From: Marinibacterium profundimaris
GTDB taxonomy: Bacteria; Pseudomonadota; Alphaproteobacteria; Rhodobacterales; Rhodobacteraceae
Assembly (NCBI RefSeq): GCF_002210095.1
Contig: NZ_AQQR01000002.1
Location: 1-64,000 of the forward strand
DNA length: 64,000 nucleotides
Reading direction: 5' to 3'
In this document: piece after piece, positions 1 to 9,700 of the stretch
Numbering within the stretch: the stretch's first letter is position 1
Layout of the letters: each line of letters starts with the position of its first letter
Made by a program: the position numbers and the translations under genes
Notes under the pieces: generated by a model
The model's input: only the letters and a program-made list of their open reading frames with translations
Database searches by the model: none
Told to the model about the DNA's origin: nothing

Positions 1-623
1 AAGGGAATCCCTTGCGATTCAGGTTTTGAGCCGGACGCTTTAGTCCGAGCTCAGCGTCGTCGATACGGATTCCTTCACTCATGCTGTAAGGAACGACGAT
101 GACTCTGTCTGCGTGGGACTCGCTATATTTGTGCCTCTCGGCGAGAGCCCTGATCGCGTCAAGCGACGTCCGCAGTTCGCTTTCTGCAGGTAAATCGATG
201 GCGTAGCCTTTGCGAGTCCTTCGAAGGTTCTTCTCGCTGACCTCACGCCAACGAAGCCTGTTCGTCACCGGATCGCTGTGCACAACGATAATCGGCAGTG
301 AATGACGCAACCAATAATTGGCATGAGCTTCCGTGCCAGTAATGAGTGAACCCGTGGCTTGTCGCAACTGCATTGCTTATACCACGTTTGACTTGGACAC
401 CAACTTGGCGACCCGACGCGCACATTTCGGACTCGCCTGTCGTCAATTCAATGATACCGTCAACTCCGAAATCCAAACCAGCTCGGCGATCATACAGCTG
501 CCCGAGTTGCAAGATCGCAGCCTCAACAAGCGCTTCTCCAAGTTGACCTTGGACCGCATTCGGGCCAAGGGCCGGTAGATCCTTATTCCTATCGCTCACA
601 CTCAAAGCCTGACATTTTCCCAA
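1..623 (-). pseudogene. DUF4365 (PD-(D/E)XK-like nuclease) gene, frameshifted and cut by the window edge
   Basis: The N-terminal part in one frame contains the DUF4365 signature (GLDFGVDGIIEL followed by GVQVKRG), which has the D...E-x-QxK arrangement of PD-(D/E)XK nucleases. That frame stops at about 243. The expected continuation (EAHANYWLRHSLPIIVVHSD and onward) lies in another frame and stays open from about 333 to base 1. That second frame has a TAA at 377-379, so the shift must fall between about 322 and 376. The start is uncertain: TTG at 623, or GTG at 599. The gene is co-directional with the large genes at 667-14738 and begins 43 bp after the ATPase gene stops, so it looks like the last gene of that set. 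It is either a pseudogene, a programmed frameshift or a sequencing error; the C-terminus is outside the window. Confidence 0.7.
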
Positions 624-666
624 AATTTTCCGAGCTATGGCACTAATGGGGCTCGACGCGACGGAT

Positions 667-3600
667 TTACTGCGCCAGCGCAGTTCGTCTTACGAGCGCA
701 CCCAAGGAGGAAGCCTCGACGACTTTGCGTGCTGGAACGAATGCGCGGAGTAGACCAAGTGCCTTCAGATCCGGTCCGAGCGTCGTAAGGTCGGCGCCTG
801 TTGTGTCCTTGATCAGTTCGTCAATTGTATCGAAGTGATCCTCAGGCGCATCCTTTTGCGTTCGGGGATTGTCGACAATGAGCTCGAGCGCTTGCTTCAT
901 TGCATCCGTTATCCGCAACGCGCCGAGTTTGTCCACAGCCTTTGCCAAATGCGCCACAGCTTCGAGCGGCTTTTCCTCTGCGCGAAGACCCTGCACCGCG
1001 CGCACTACGAGATCGGGCACCCCGCCAGTTGCAGTCATGATAGCCTCGCGGATTGCAGGCTGATCGAGGTGATTGGCCTCGACTTGACGCAGGTGCATGC
1101 GCAGGAACTCCATACCCCAAGGGGCGAGGAATGCCGCCGCATTCCCCTGCCGGATGGCCAAGTTGCGCAATCCGTCATGTTCGGCATCCAACAGCAGGAT
1201 CGGGCGGATTTTTCCCGAAAGTACCGCTTCATGTCGGCTCAGAAAGTTGAGAACGCGCTCGGCATCTTTCTCTGAGCCGGAGTTCATGTGGGCGACCACC
1301 CGGACCGTGTTGGCTGTTATCCGGGCGTCGAGCGCTGCCCGCAACTCGGTCTGACCGTCCGTAGCAACTACCTCGACATACTTGCCGGGCGCCAAGCCGG
1401 GTAGCGCCATTTCCCTCGACACCCGGTCAAGCATTGTGGCAACACGCTCTAGTCCGAGCACCTTGAGGCCACAGATCACCCGCGGTGCAAGATCATTAGG
1501 ATCGAGGAGTCGCTCCACTTGCAGAACGGTTAGAGGCAAATGGTACCTGCGTGCGCCATCGCGTTTTGCTTGGATGCTCAGGCGATGAATGGCCTTGTCG
1601 TATCGTACCGCCGGCTCACTGTGAGCGATGTTCAGGAGTTCGTTCTCGACGTCCTCAGGCTGACCCAGCATCTTCACTACCTGGGGCGATCGCAGGCAGT
1701 AGCGGTAGACCTGCGAGCTGCCCACTTGGATGCGCCCCAGAACGCCAAGGTCATACATCTCGTCGAGAATGACGCCAAAACCAGCCGGGTCCATCCGGTC
1801 CAGAGCCGGTGGCCAAAAGTCCTGCACTGCCTCATAGATGTCGTGAAGCGGGATACCCTCCATAAGCACGTTCTGCTCGGATCCCTGATGCGCCAGCTGG
1901 CCAAGCACGTTAGCGATAAGCGCGTAGCGGATATCGAGATCGAGCGTCCAGCGGAATTTCTTGCGGATCTCGTTCTCTATCTGTTCGAAACGCTCGTGCT
2001 CGAAAAGCATGGCACTCGGCACCTGCCAGAGGGGGCCATTGGGATTAAGATGATCTGAGCGTGTCGCCGCCCGGTTCAACTGTCGCAAGAGCCCCTGCAA
2101 AAATTCCTGTGCTAGGGAAGGATACTCGTTGGTATAGGCAAGTATTTCGTCGACTGCAGACGGATCCTCGAATCTGTATCCAGCGGCGCGTAATGGCTGG
2201 ATGACTAGGTCTCGCGCAGCTTGTTTGTCTTCGTGGGTTCGGTTGAGTGGGCCTACGACGATCGGCTGGCGGAAATGCGCCAGGGGCGAGTTGGTGACTT
2301 TGTGCAGACGTTGCACGTTATGAACGCCGGCAAAAACGACCTTGAATCGTCGGCCGGTCCTTTCCATCAAGTCCTTGAGGCGCGTGATCTCGGGGAACCC
2401 GCTCGCGCTCTCTGCCGACATGAATTCGTCTGTTTCGTCGAGCAGCGCGAGAATTCGACGTGAACCGTCCCGTCCTAACCAAGTCTGTATGTCGTTTGCC
2501 GTTGCTTCTGCGTTGCCGAGACTACCCGGTTGAACGACGCCAGCGAATGGAAAAAGCTCCGAATGCAGGATGCGCCAGACCGTCGATGAGGGCGTGTCAG
2601 GCTGGCCGAGGTTGGTAACTGATCGCAGGACCACGATTTGGCCCGCATCCGGGTCATGAGTCGTCTCGCGCACATGGTTTAACAGTGCCGACTTGCCGAG
2701 CTGGCGGCCCCCGAACACCAGACAGCCCTCATAATCTCTGCTCTTAATGAGCCTTATCTCCTCACCGCGACCGAAAAACATCTCGGGCGGAAGGTTCCCC
2801 GCATTCGTTACGTAAGGCTCGACAAAACCATATGGCAGGCCGCACGCGAACAGGATCTCTAGACGCGCCGTCCGCTGACTCGCCGCAAAAGCGGCCAGAG
2901 CCTCGTCGATTAGGACCGCGGGGCGCCTTGCTCCACGGAGCTTTTCCGCAAACTCTTGCCGCAGCGCTCGAGAAAGAACGCCAGCGACCAGAACGAATGC
3001 AGGCACATCCTCTGAGAGCGCATCCACGATCACTTCCGGCATGACGTCAACGGCTGCGAAAATGAGCTTGTAACGCTGACCGGACGCACTTCCGAAGATC
3101 GGCGGCAGGAACCAGCTTTTTGCCGGTTGGGGCGTGCAATCAGCGGCGAGCGACAGCGACCATACCTGCGTGCGCGGCCCCTGTCCTCGCTCGGCCGCAC
3201 CAAGACGCACGTTGCGGAAACCAAGCGCCTCAAGGGCGTTCTGGATCGATTTGGCGCTCGGAATACTCTTGCGCGATTCCGTGCGAAGTGCGCAAACAAT
3301 CTCCATGAGCTGAGCAGCATTTTCACGACGCGCGGCGTCGGTTACGAGCGGGCCGGCTTCCGCGGCAAACGCTGCAGCGTAGGCATCAGCGGTCTTGGGC
3401 CATGACCCGGCTTCTATTGCACTCAAGACTTCCTTGGAAAACCTGCCCATCGGGCCGCCTTCGTCGGAAACCGGGGCTCCGAGAGCCCGGCCGTCGCGCA
3501 AGAGTGCAATACTGTTTTCGATCCCCTCAAGGGCATGGCCGCTCTCAATCTGCCGCCTCAGCTCGGCGCGATCTTCCTCGCTGGCATCGCCAAGACGTTT

Positions 3601-6600
3601 CTGCACTCTGTCAAGCTGGTCGGCGCGCACCTCAGCTTCGGCCTCGTCGCACTCGGCTTCGAACCCCACGCAGAAGACAGTCGTTGCATCTAGATCGGTA
3701 AGCGGACCGTCCCCGTCTGCCAGCGCCGTTACCTCATCTAGCGCCTCGCGAAGCCGCGCCGAGCGCGCTGGAAGCGATTCCTGCCGTGCCTTGTCGAGGT
3801 CGAGGCGCCGCAAGACCGAAACTCTTTTTACCAACTTCTGAAGGCGTATCTTGAGGTTTTCGGCATAAGCTCTCTGAGCGTTCTCTAGCGACGGGACGAG
3901 CGCGAGTTCGGTTGTCTCTCCGAACGTACGATCAAGGCGCAGCGCTGTTGCGAACGCTCCCGCCTCGAACGCCTGGCGCGCAGCTTCCTCCGGAGTCGGG
4001 ATTCCCGAAGAGTGCAAGACAGCAAGCAGAGTCTGAGTGTCGGCGTCCGCAAGTGCGCGCCGCGCCGCGGGGACCAATCGAGCTGCTTCCAAGCTCTCGA
4101 CCTCCTCCTCCGATGCGAACCGACGCAAATCCTTGCCAGAGAGACCCTCGCTCACCGCGAGTACTTGCTGACGAAGCCACTCCGAAAGCGCCGCGTCGAA
4201 GACTCGCACGTCAGCCGCCCGCTCGGCACGACGAGACAGCGCTTCGGCAGCGCCCACAAGAGCGTCTTTAAGCGTGTCTACCTCGCGGCGCATCCTGGGG
4301 CTGACATCGCGTTCCTGCTGACCAGATTGCGCAGCTAGCCATCCTTCGAGGATTTCTGCGGCCTCACCGAAACGGCGCTTGAGGTAGTCCCGCGAAGCGG
4401 GGTTGAGCCTTGACGTGCTGCGCGAACCAAGCGGCTGAAGTTCGTTGCGCAGAACTCCTTCAAAGACGTCGCTGTTGGTGCAGAAATTGGCCGCCTCACG
4501 TGCCTTATGCCCAGCATTTGGTGCCCCTTTAGCTATCGCCTCGGCTGCGCCGCCAACGATGCCTCCCGGCTTGGCCACGGCACGTAGGAACCGAGTCGAG
4601 GGCTGGCACGGTCCACTCATATGCTGGGCATCGCGTGCCCAAGATGTAAGCCGCTCGGAAAGCCGGTCGGTTCGCGGCCGTGCTGGTGCTCCTGCGAGCT
4701 CAGCAAGCGCGTCCGGCCCTGGTGGAAAAGTAAACGGCAGCGCCTCGACAATGTCTTTGAGTGCGTTCAATTCAGCTCCGAACCGACCAAGGCGCACTTG
4801 GCTCAGGGCTGCACGCAAGGCCACCTCGGAGACGAAGACTGCGCCTGCCAGAGATGCCCCAAACGCCATAGCTGCATCTGCTTCCTGACCGCTTGCACAT
4901 GCCAGGGACGTTTCGCTGACTAGCCTGTTGAAGCCGGGCGTGTAATCGGTGCCAAGAGTGCGCGCGAGCGAGGCCGCGCGCAATGCGGGCGCCGAAAGCG
5001 GTGTCTGCTGCCCCTCGGCATCGAGCGCCTCGGCCAATCGGGCCGCGACTGCATGCATGTCATTTAGAAGCAGCTCTGCGAATAGGGCGGCTTCTGGCAG
5101 TGTGTCCGCCTCAATATCAGTACCTGCATCCTCTGCAACCGTGGCTTCTCCGGCTTCCGGGTTTGGGTCATCCGGCGCTTTCGTAACCCCGGCCTGAACT
5201 TCTTTCAAAGGTTCTTCGGAGTGCTTAGTCGTTGCTAGGTCGGTCATGTTGGCCCGCCCTTCGGCCCGGTCCCCAGCAGCCTCCACCGCTGCTGTCGTCC
5301 TCGCTTGCACATCCTCGCCCGGCTGGACAGCTTCGGGCATCGCCGAAGTGCCGGGCACCTGAGTCGCGCTGTGGGCGGCTTCCGCGCAATCATGCGCTTG
5401 AGCGTGTCCGATCAGGCTTGCTCCGCAGCCGTCATGCGAACCGTCTTTCCCTTCGTTCACCCTCGGTGCAACCACATCTGTGGGCGCTCGGTTCTTTTCT
5501 TCGAGGCTGTGCGAGGAAAAAGTATCAGGCACTCGTGCAATCGGTGTAACCCAATCGATGGGCCAGTTTACGTCTTTCCCGTCCGCCGCCACCGCATCGG
5601 AGAAGAACGCCTTTGCCGATGCCAAGGTGCGAGACGCCTGGTCGAACTCCTGCATGATTTGCGACGCTTCCCCTGACAATGTGGCGAGGAGAGCGAAGTC
5701 GCTCTTGGCCATGCATTCTTCCATGGCCTTCTTCCGCTCCGCTACGCTTGTCTCCAGCTCCGCGACCGCCGCAGCCGCGATGTCCAGGTTTTCCTTCGCC
5801 GCGCAAAAAGGCTCGATGCAAGCTGGGTGGTTTGCGATCCATCCTTCCGCAGCCTCTGATGGCATTTGCATAACGTCCATGAGGATCTGTACCGCCGCCA
5901 GCCGTCGACCAAGTTCATCGGCGTCGGCCGCTGCGATCGCTGCATCTTGCGCCTCTTCGAGAGCAGCGATGGCTTCTGAGAACGCATCAGTGCCCGAGGT
6001 CAGTGTCAATGCCGCGACTAGCTGCTGTGCCAATTCGAGTGCCTGAGTTACGTCGGTTTCCGCAGTGTCTTCTTCCTCGTCTACCTCTTCGCCGATCTCG
6101 ATTGTTGGCGTGAAAATGCTGAGCAGTTCCTGTCGCGTCCCGTCGTTTCGCTCGTCTACCCGTCGCCACTCGGCCGACGCATAGTCATAGAAGAACGCGA
6201 CAAGTAGCTCCGTCGACATCGGTTCCTCCTCGTCCATAAACCGATCAACGGAAGCCGAAAGCCCTGGGGAGGACCCCAGCGCCATTGCGATGGTTGGCTT
6301 TTTCTTGATCTTGGTTCGCATCTTGGCATTCGATACGCCCATGCAGGCTCGGATATCGAATGCTACAGCAAGCGCAGGGCGCTGCTCGATGAGCTCGAAG
6401 TACGCTTCGTAGAAAGGCGTTTGATCCTCCTTGATGTTCTCTATGTCGAGGTGAGGGAAAGCCCAGATCAGCCACTTGATTTCGCGTAGGCTGAAGCGGC
6501 GCTGCGACATGACATAGTTGAGCGCGGCTGGGGCCATCTCGCGCAAAGGAAAAACGAGGCCTTCCGGTATTTCAGTGACCAGCGGGCGTCTGTCGTCTGG

Positions 6601-6699
6601 TCCACGCGGGAGGCCGCGGAGCATCGCTTCGGTCACCGATTCCTCGAAAGAGGATGTATCGCACTTCGTCGTGGTTGTCGTCCGGAAGCTCATGCTCAT
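667..6699 (-). CDS. Giant STAND/AAA-like P-loop ATPase (2010 aa), putative defence-system component
   Basis: The protein has a long N-terminal part (about residues 1-1290) that is predicted largely helical and Ala/Glu-rich, with a Pro/Glu/Ala-rich linker near 400-560. A P-loop ATPase domain follows: FFGRGEEIRLI leads into Walker A GGRQLGKSAL (Lys about residue 1336), then Walker B LALLDETDEF (about 1414-1422). The C-terminal 500 residues look like helical winged-helix or arm regions. The FxGR...P-loop layout is typical of STAND/MNS-type signal-transduction ATPases, which are common in prokaryotic immunity. The start codon is 9 bp after the helicase stop; an AAAGGA Shine-Dalgarno lies so close that the second ATG (6693) is an equally good start. 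The family is not recognised beyond the ATPase domain; a defence role is inferred from the neighbours. Confidence 0.75.
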   Translation of the reverse strand: MSMSFRTTTTTKCDTSSFEESVTEAMLRGLPRGPDDRRPLVTEIPEGLVFPLREMAPAALNYVMSQRRFSLREIKWLIWAFPHLDIENIKEDQTPFYEAYFELIEQRPALAVAFDIRACMGVSNAKMRTKIKKKPTIAMALGSSPGLSASVDRFMDEEEPMSTELLVAFFYDYASAEWRRVDERNDGTRQELLSIFTPTIEIGEEVDEEEDTAETDVTQALELAQQLVAALTLTSGTDAFSEAIAALEEAQDAAIAAADADELGRRLAAVQILMDVMQMPSEAAEGWIANHPACIEPFCAAKENLDIAAAAVAELETSVAERKKAMEECMAKSDFALLATLSGEASQIMQEFDQASRTLASAKAFFSDAVAADGKDVNWPIDWVTPIARVPDTFSSHSLEEKNRAPTDVVAPRVNEGKDGSHDGCGASLIGHAQAHDCAEAAHSATQVPGTSAMPEAVQPGEDVQARTTAAVEAAGDRAEGRANMTDLATTKHSEEPLKEVQAGVTKAPDDPNPEAGEATVAEDAGTDIEADTLPEAALFAELLLNDMHAVAARLAEALDAEGQQTPLSAPALRAASLARTLGTDYTPGFNRLVSETSLACASGQEADAAMAFGASLAGAVFVSEVALRAALSQVRLGRFGAELNALKDIVEALPFTFPPGPDALAELAGAPARPRTDRLSERLTSWARDAQHMSGPCQPSTRFLRAVAKPGGIVGGAAEAIAKGAPNAGHKAREAANFCTNSDVFEGVLRNELQPLGSRSTSRLNPASRDYLKRRFGEAAEILEGWLAAQSGQQERDVSPRMRREVDTLKDALVGAAEALSRRAERAADVRVFDAALSEWLRQQVLAVSEGLSGKDLRRFASEEEVESLEAARLVPAARRALADADTQTLLAVLHSSGIPTPEEAARQAFEAGAFATALRLDRTFGETTELALVPSLENAQRAYAENLKIRLQKLVKRVSVLRRLDLDKARQESLPARSARLREALDEVTALADGDGPLTDLDATTVFCVGFEAECDEAEAEVRADQLDRVQKRLGDASEEDRAELRRQIESGHALEGIENSIALLRDGRALGAPVSDEGGPMGRFSKEVLSAIEAGSWPKTADAYAAAFAAEAGPLVTDAARRENAAQLMEIVCALRTESRKSIPSAKSIQNALEALGFRNVRLGAAERGQGPRTQVWSLSLAADCTPQPAKSWFLPPIFGSASGQRYKLIFAAVDVMPEVIVDALSEDVPAFVLVAGVLSRALRQEFAEKLRGARRPAVLIDEALAAFAASQRTARLEILFACGLPYGFVEPYVTNAGNLPPEMFFGRGEEIRLIKSRDYEGCLVFGGRQLGKSALLNHVRETTHDPDAGQIVVLRSVTNLGQPDTPSSTVWRILHSELFPFAGVVQPGSLGNAEATANDIQTWLGRDGSRRILALLDETDEFMSAESASGFPEITRLKDLMERTGRRFKVVFAGVHNVQRLHKVTNSPLAHFRQPIVVGPLNRTHEDKQAARDLVIQPLRAAGYRFEDPSAVDEILAYTNEYPSLAQEFLQGLLRQLNRAATRSDHLNPNGPLWQVPSAMLFEHERFEQIENEIRKKFRWTLDLDIRYALIANVLGQLAHQGSEQNVLMEGIPLHDIYEAVQDFWPPALDRMDPAGFGVILDEMYDLGVLGRIQVGSSQVYRYCLRSPQVVKMLGQPEDVENELLNIAHSEPAVRYDKAIHRLSIQAKRDGARRYHLPLTVLQVERLLDPNDLAPRVICGLKVLGLERVATMLDRVSREMALPGLAPGKYVEVVATDGQTELRAALDARITANTVRVVAHMNSGSEKDAERVLNFLSRHEAVLSGKIRPILLLDAEHDGLRNLAIRQGNAAAFLAPWGMEFLRMHLRQVEANHLDQPAIREAIMTATGGVPDLVVRAVQGLRAEEKPLEAVAHLAKAVDKLGALRITDAMKQALELIVDNPRTQKDAPEDHFDTIDELIKDTTGADLTTLGPDLKALGLLRAFVPARKVVEASSLGALVRRTALAQ

Positions 6700-6708
6700 C
6701 CTTTCAAA

Positions 6709-9700
6709 TCAAGCTGAAACGGCGACGCCATTCAGGAGTGCGTCGACCCAGACCAGAGCCGGATTCCTGTCTAGTTCGTGCCAAACCCGCTGGTTAGAAT
6801 AATCATGTAGGCATCGCGAGCATGCACGAATGCAGTCGGGATTTGTGCATTCGAGAACGTCCCGAGTCATTGTGAGCAGTACCCGCATCGAGAATCCCGC
6901 GTCACGGGTCAGTCGCGCCGCATAGCCAGCGCCCCCCGAGACCGCGTCGTAGAGCACGACAACTAGGTCACCATCGAGGACTTGTGTTAGCGCCCGCAAG
7001 TCGCGTGGGTCCGTCTCTAGAAGCTGCGCCGCCCCGAGCCTCAGTGCTTCCTGCAGAGTGCGGCGCAGCGTTTCGTCGAACGGTGGTGGTGTCCCGATGC
7101 GCGCCCTAGGCCCGCCTGAGAACAGGAAGGCGCGGACATCGGTCTCGAAAACATGGGCAAGGTCGATCGGCTGCACCTGTCGCGCAAGATCGACCCTGCA
7201 GCGCTCCCCTGTGCGGGGATTGATGTGCGTGGACATCATGCTGCGCCTTTGCCAGCGTCGCTCCGGGCCGTGACCTTCGACCGGTTCAGCATGCTCGCAT
7301 GCGGGGCACCAGACGAAGCCACCGCGATCGGGGCCGCGGTTGATCGTGATGATCCGACCCAGTTCGGCTTCCGGCCGACCAGATCCGGGCGCATGAAACG
7401 TGCGGATATCCTCAATGTCGGTCGCTTGGTAGGCACTTCGCGGTGCCTCAGTCAGAAGCCGGGCGTCGTCGGTCGGCGCCGGCCGAATACGCGCAGCCCC
7501 AGGGTCCCTTCCGTCTGGTTCCGCGAACGACGTGACAAAGCCCTTCGGTCGCAAGAAATGTCGCACCCGGTTGAAAGGATGAAATGGCGCTCGGCATTGT
7601 GCGCAATCTTCCGCCGGATCGGCGCCTTCTGCGGTGATTTGCGGGCAGCCACACGCTTCGCATGCCCGGTAGAGCGCCTTGTCGACAAAGGCATCATCGC
7701 CCGTGAACCTGTTGCGCTTAGATATGCCCGCGGAGGTCCAAACGCGACCGCCTGCGACCACCTCCGCCCGCGGCGCATATTCGGTGATACCAATGGCACC
7801 GTCGCGATCAAGTTCGAGTGGAACTTGCGATGTACCGAAGCCGCCGCCTCCCGCGCGGGTCATCACCTCAAGTGCGACCGAGTGGACCGGAAATGCGTAG
7901 GTTGGAATGACCGCGCGGCGTGACATTTCCTCGACCACGAATTGGTTCAGGAACCTTGCCTTTTGGGCATTGAGCGCAGCGATCGCGCGTGCCTTCTTGT
8001 CACGTTCTCTTTCGTCGCTTTCCGGTAGGGCCGCACGCTCGACCTCTAGGAGCTGTACATTGTCGTGCATGATTTGCCAGCGGCCGAAGACCGCATCAGC
8101 CAGGGCATCGGTGCGGCGGCGGAACATGGCCTCCACACCGCGTGCATCGAGTGCAATCCCCAGAACTGTGGATTCGAGCCTCAGGGCGAGGTTCGCCGCC
8201 CGACGGAATGCCTGCTGACCCGCGCTCGACGCTGCCCAAGCATCACGATCCTCGCCCCAGCCCGTCCGGGTTGCGCCGTCGAGAAACTCACCGAACAGTG
8301 CCTTAAGCCGCGGTGCGCCCATACCAATCGCAGCACCAAGTCGATAGTCAAGGAAGCCCGCGAGCGCTACCGACATTTGGTGGCGCTGGAAAAAGCCTGG
8401 ATTGTCTAGGTTGAGATATGGGACCCTCGGCTTCTCGACCAGATACTGCCCGAAGCGATGATAGACCGCCTGATCGTATCGGCTTGAGCGCGCAGTGGTC
8501 AACACAATCGGGGCTACCTGGGCCCGTCGTCCGGCGCGGCCTGCTCGTTGCTGGTAGTTCGCGATCGAAGGTGGAACGTTCTTGCACAATACTGCCTCGA
8601 GATCCCCGAGGTCGACTCCCATTTCCATCGTCGTCGTGCAGCTCAGAAGGTTCACTTCGCCTTGTTTGAAAAGCTCCTCGGTGCGTGCGCGTACATGCCC
8701 GGCGATCGCAGCCGTATGCTCGCGAGCAACCGACAGCATCGGTCGCTCGCCATAGCGGGCGACGTAGTGGTTCGTGGTTTCAAGCGCATCGCGCTCTGCC
8801 TCTGACACAGGCTCAAGCCGACCACTACATCCGCGCGACGCGCACACCCCAGCGGTGTCGATCTGGGTGCGCACGCCGCAGGTGTCGCAGCGCAGAAGCG
8901 GCCTCTCGCGTCCCGGTATCACCCGGATATGCCGGTCAAGCTTAAGCCCGAGGCCTCTGCCGTGCGCGATCATCATCGAATTCGGACTTTCGAACGCCCT
9001 GAAGATGCGTTCCAGCACATCGCGCGCCGTTACATCGTCGATAGGAGCGTCGACGGCTGTTCCCATCTTCTGCAAGAGTTGAACGAACCGGTTCGAGTGG
9101 CCAGCTGCCGGAATGATGTGCATGGCGAGGCTTGCCCGCGGGTTCTTGTTAAGCGTGATGCAGCGATCTCGCTGGGCGTTAAACCGGCCCCAAATGGAAT
9201 CGTCGACGAGATCGACGCCACCCGACCCTTCATAAGCAATTGCTCGATGCTCTCTCGCCGTCTTCAGAAGCCATCGGACGTAGGCCTCTGCATGCGGTTT
9301 CAAGGCATCCGGCATCGGTCTTTCGGCAAGCCTCACGACACGATCAAGTCCCTCGTAGTCGATCGAAATAAGGCCGAACCCCTCTAGTGACAGCCGCCCT
9401 TTTCCGAAGGTCGATAGTTCAGCCGCGATCAGGGTCTTCAGACGCAGTTCTTCGTTGATCTCCTCCCTCAGCATCGGCTCGACGCCAGGGGCGTAAAGTC
9501 TAAGACCATGCTGTCGCAGGGATCGTTGCGAGGCCGTGACCAAGTTGTCTAAATCGAGTGCGCCCCTCGACAGCGCATCTAGCATCGCACCCCGAACCGC
9601 CATGTCGCGCGCAGTCCGTTCGAAGAATGGAGCAAAAAACGCCGCGTCTTGGCGGTTGTCCGAGAAGACAAGCAAGTTGCGCCCGTCCATCGGCGGCGCC

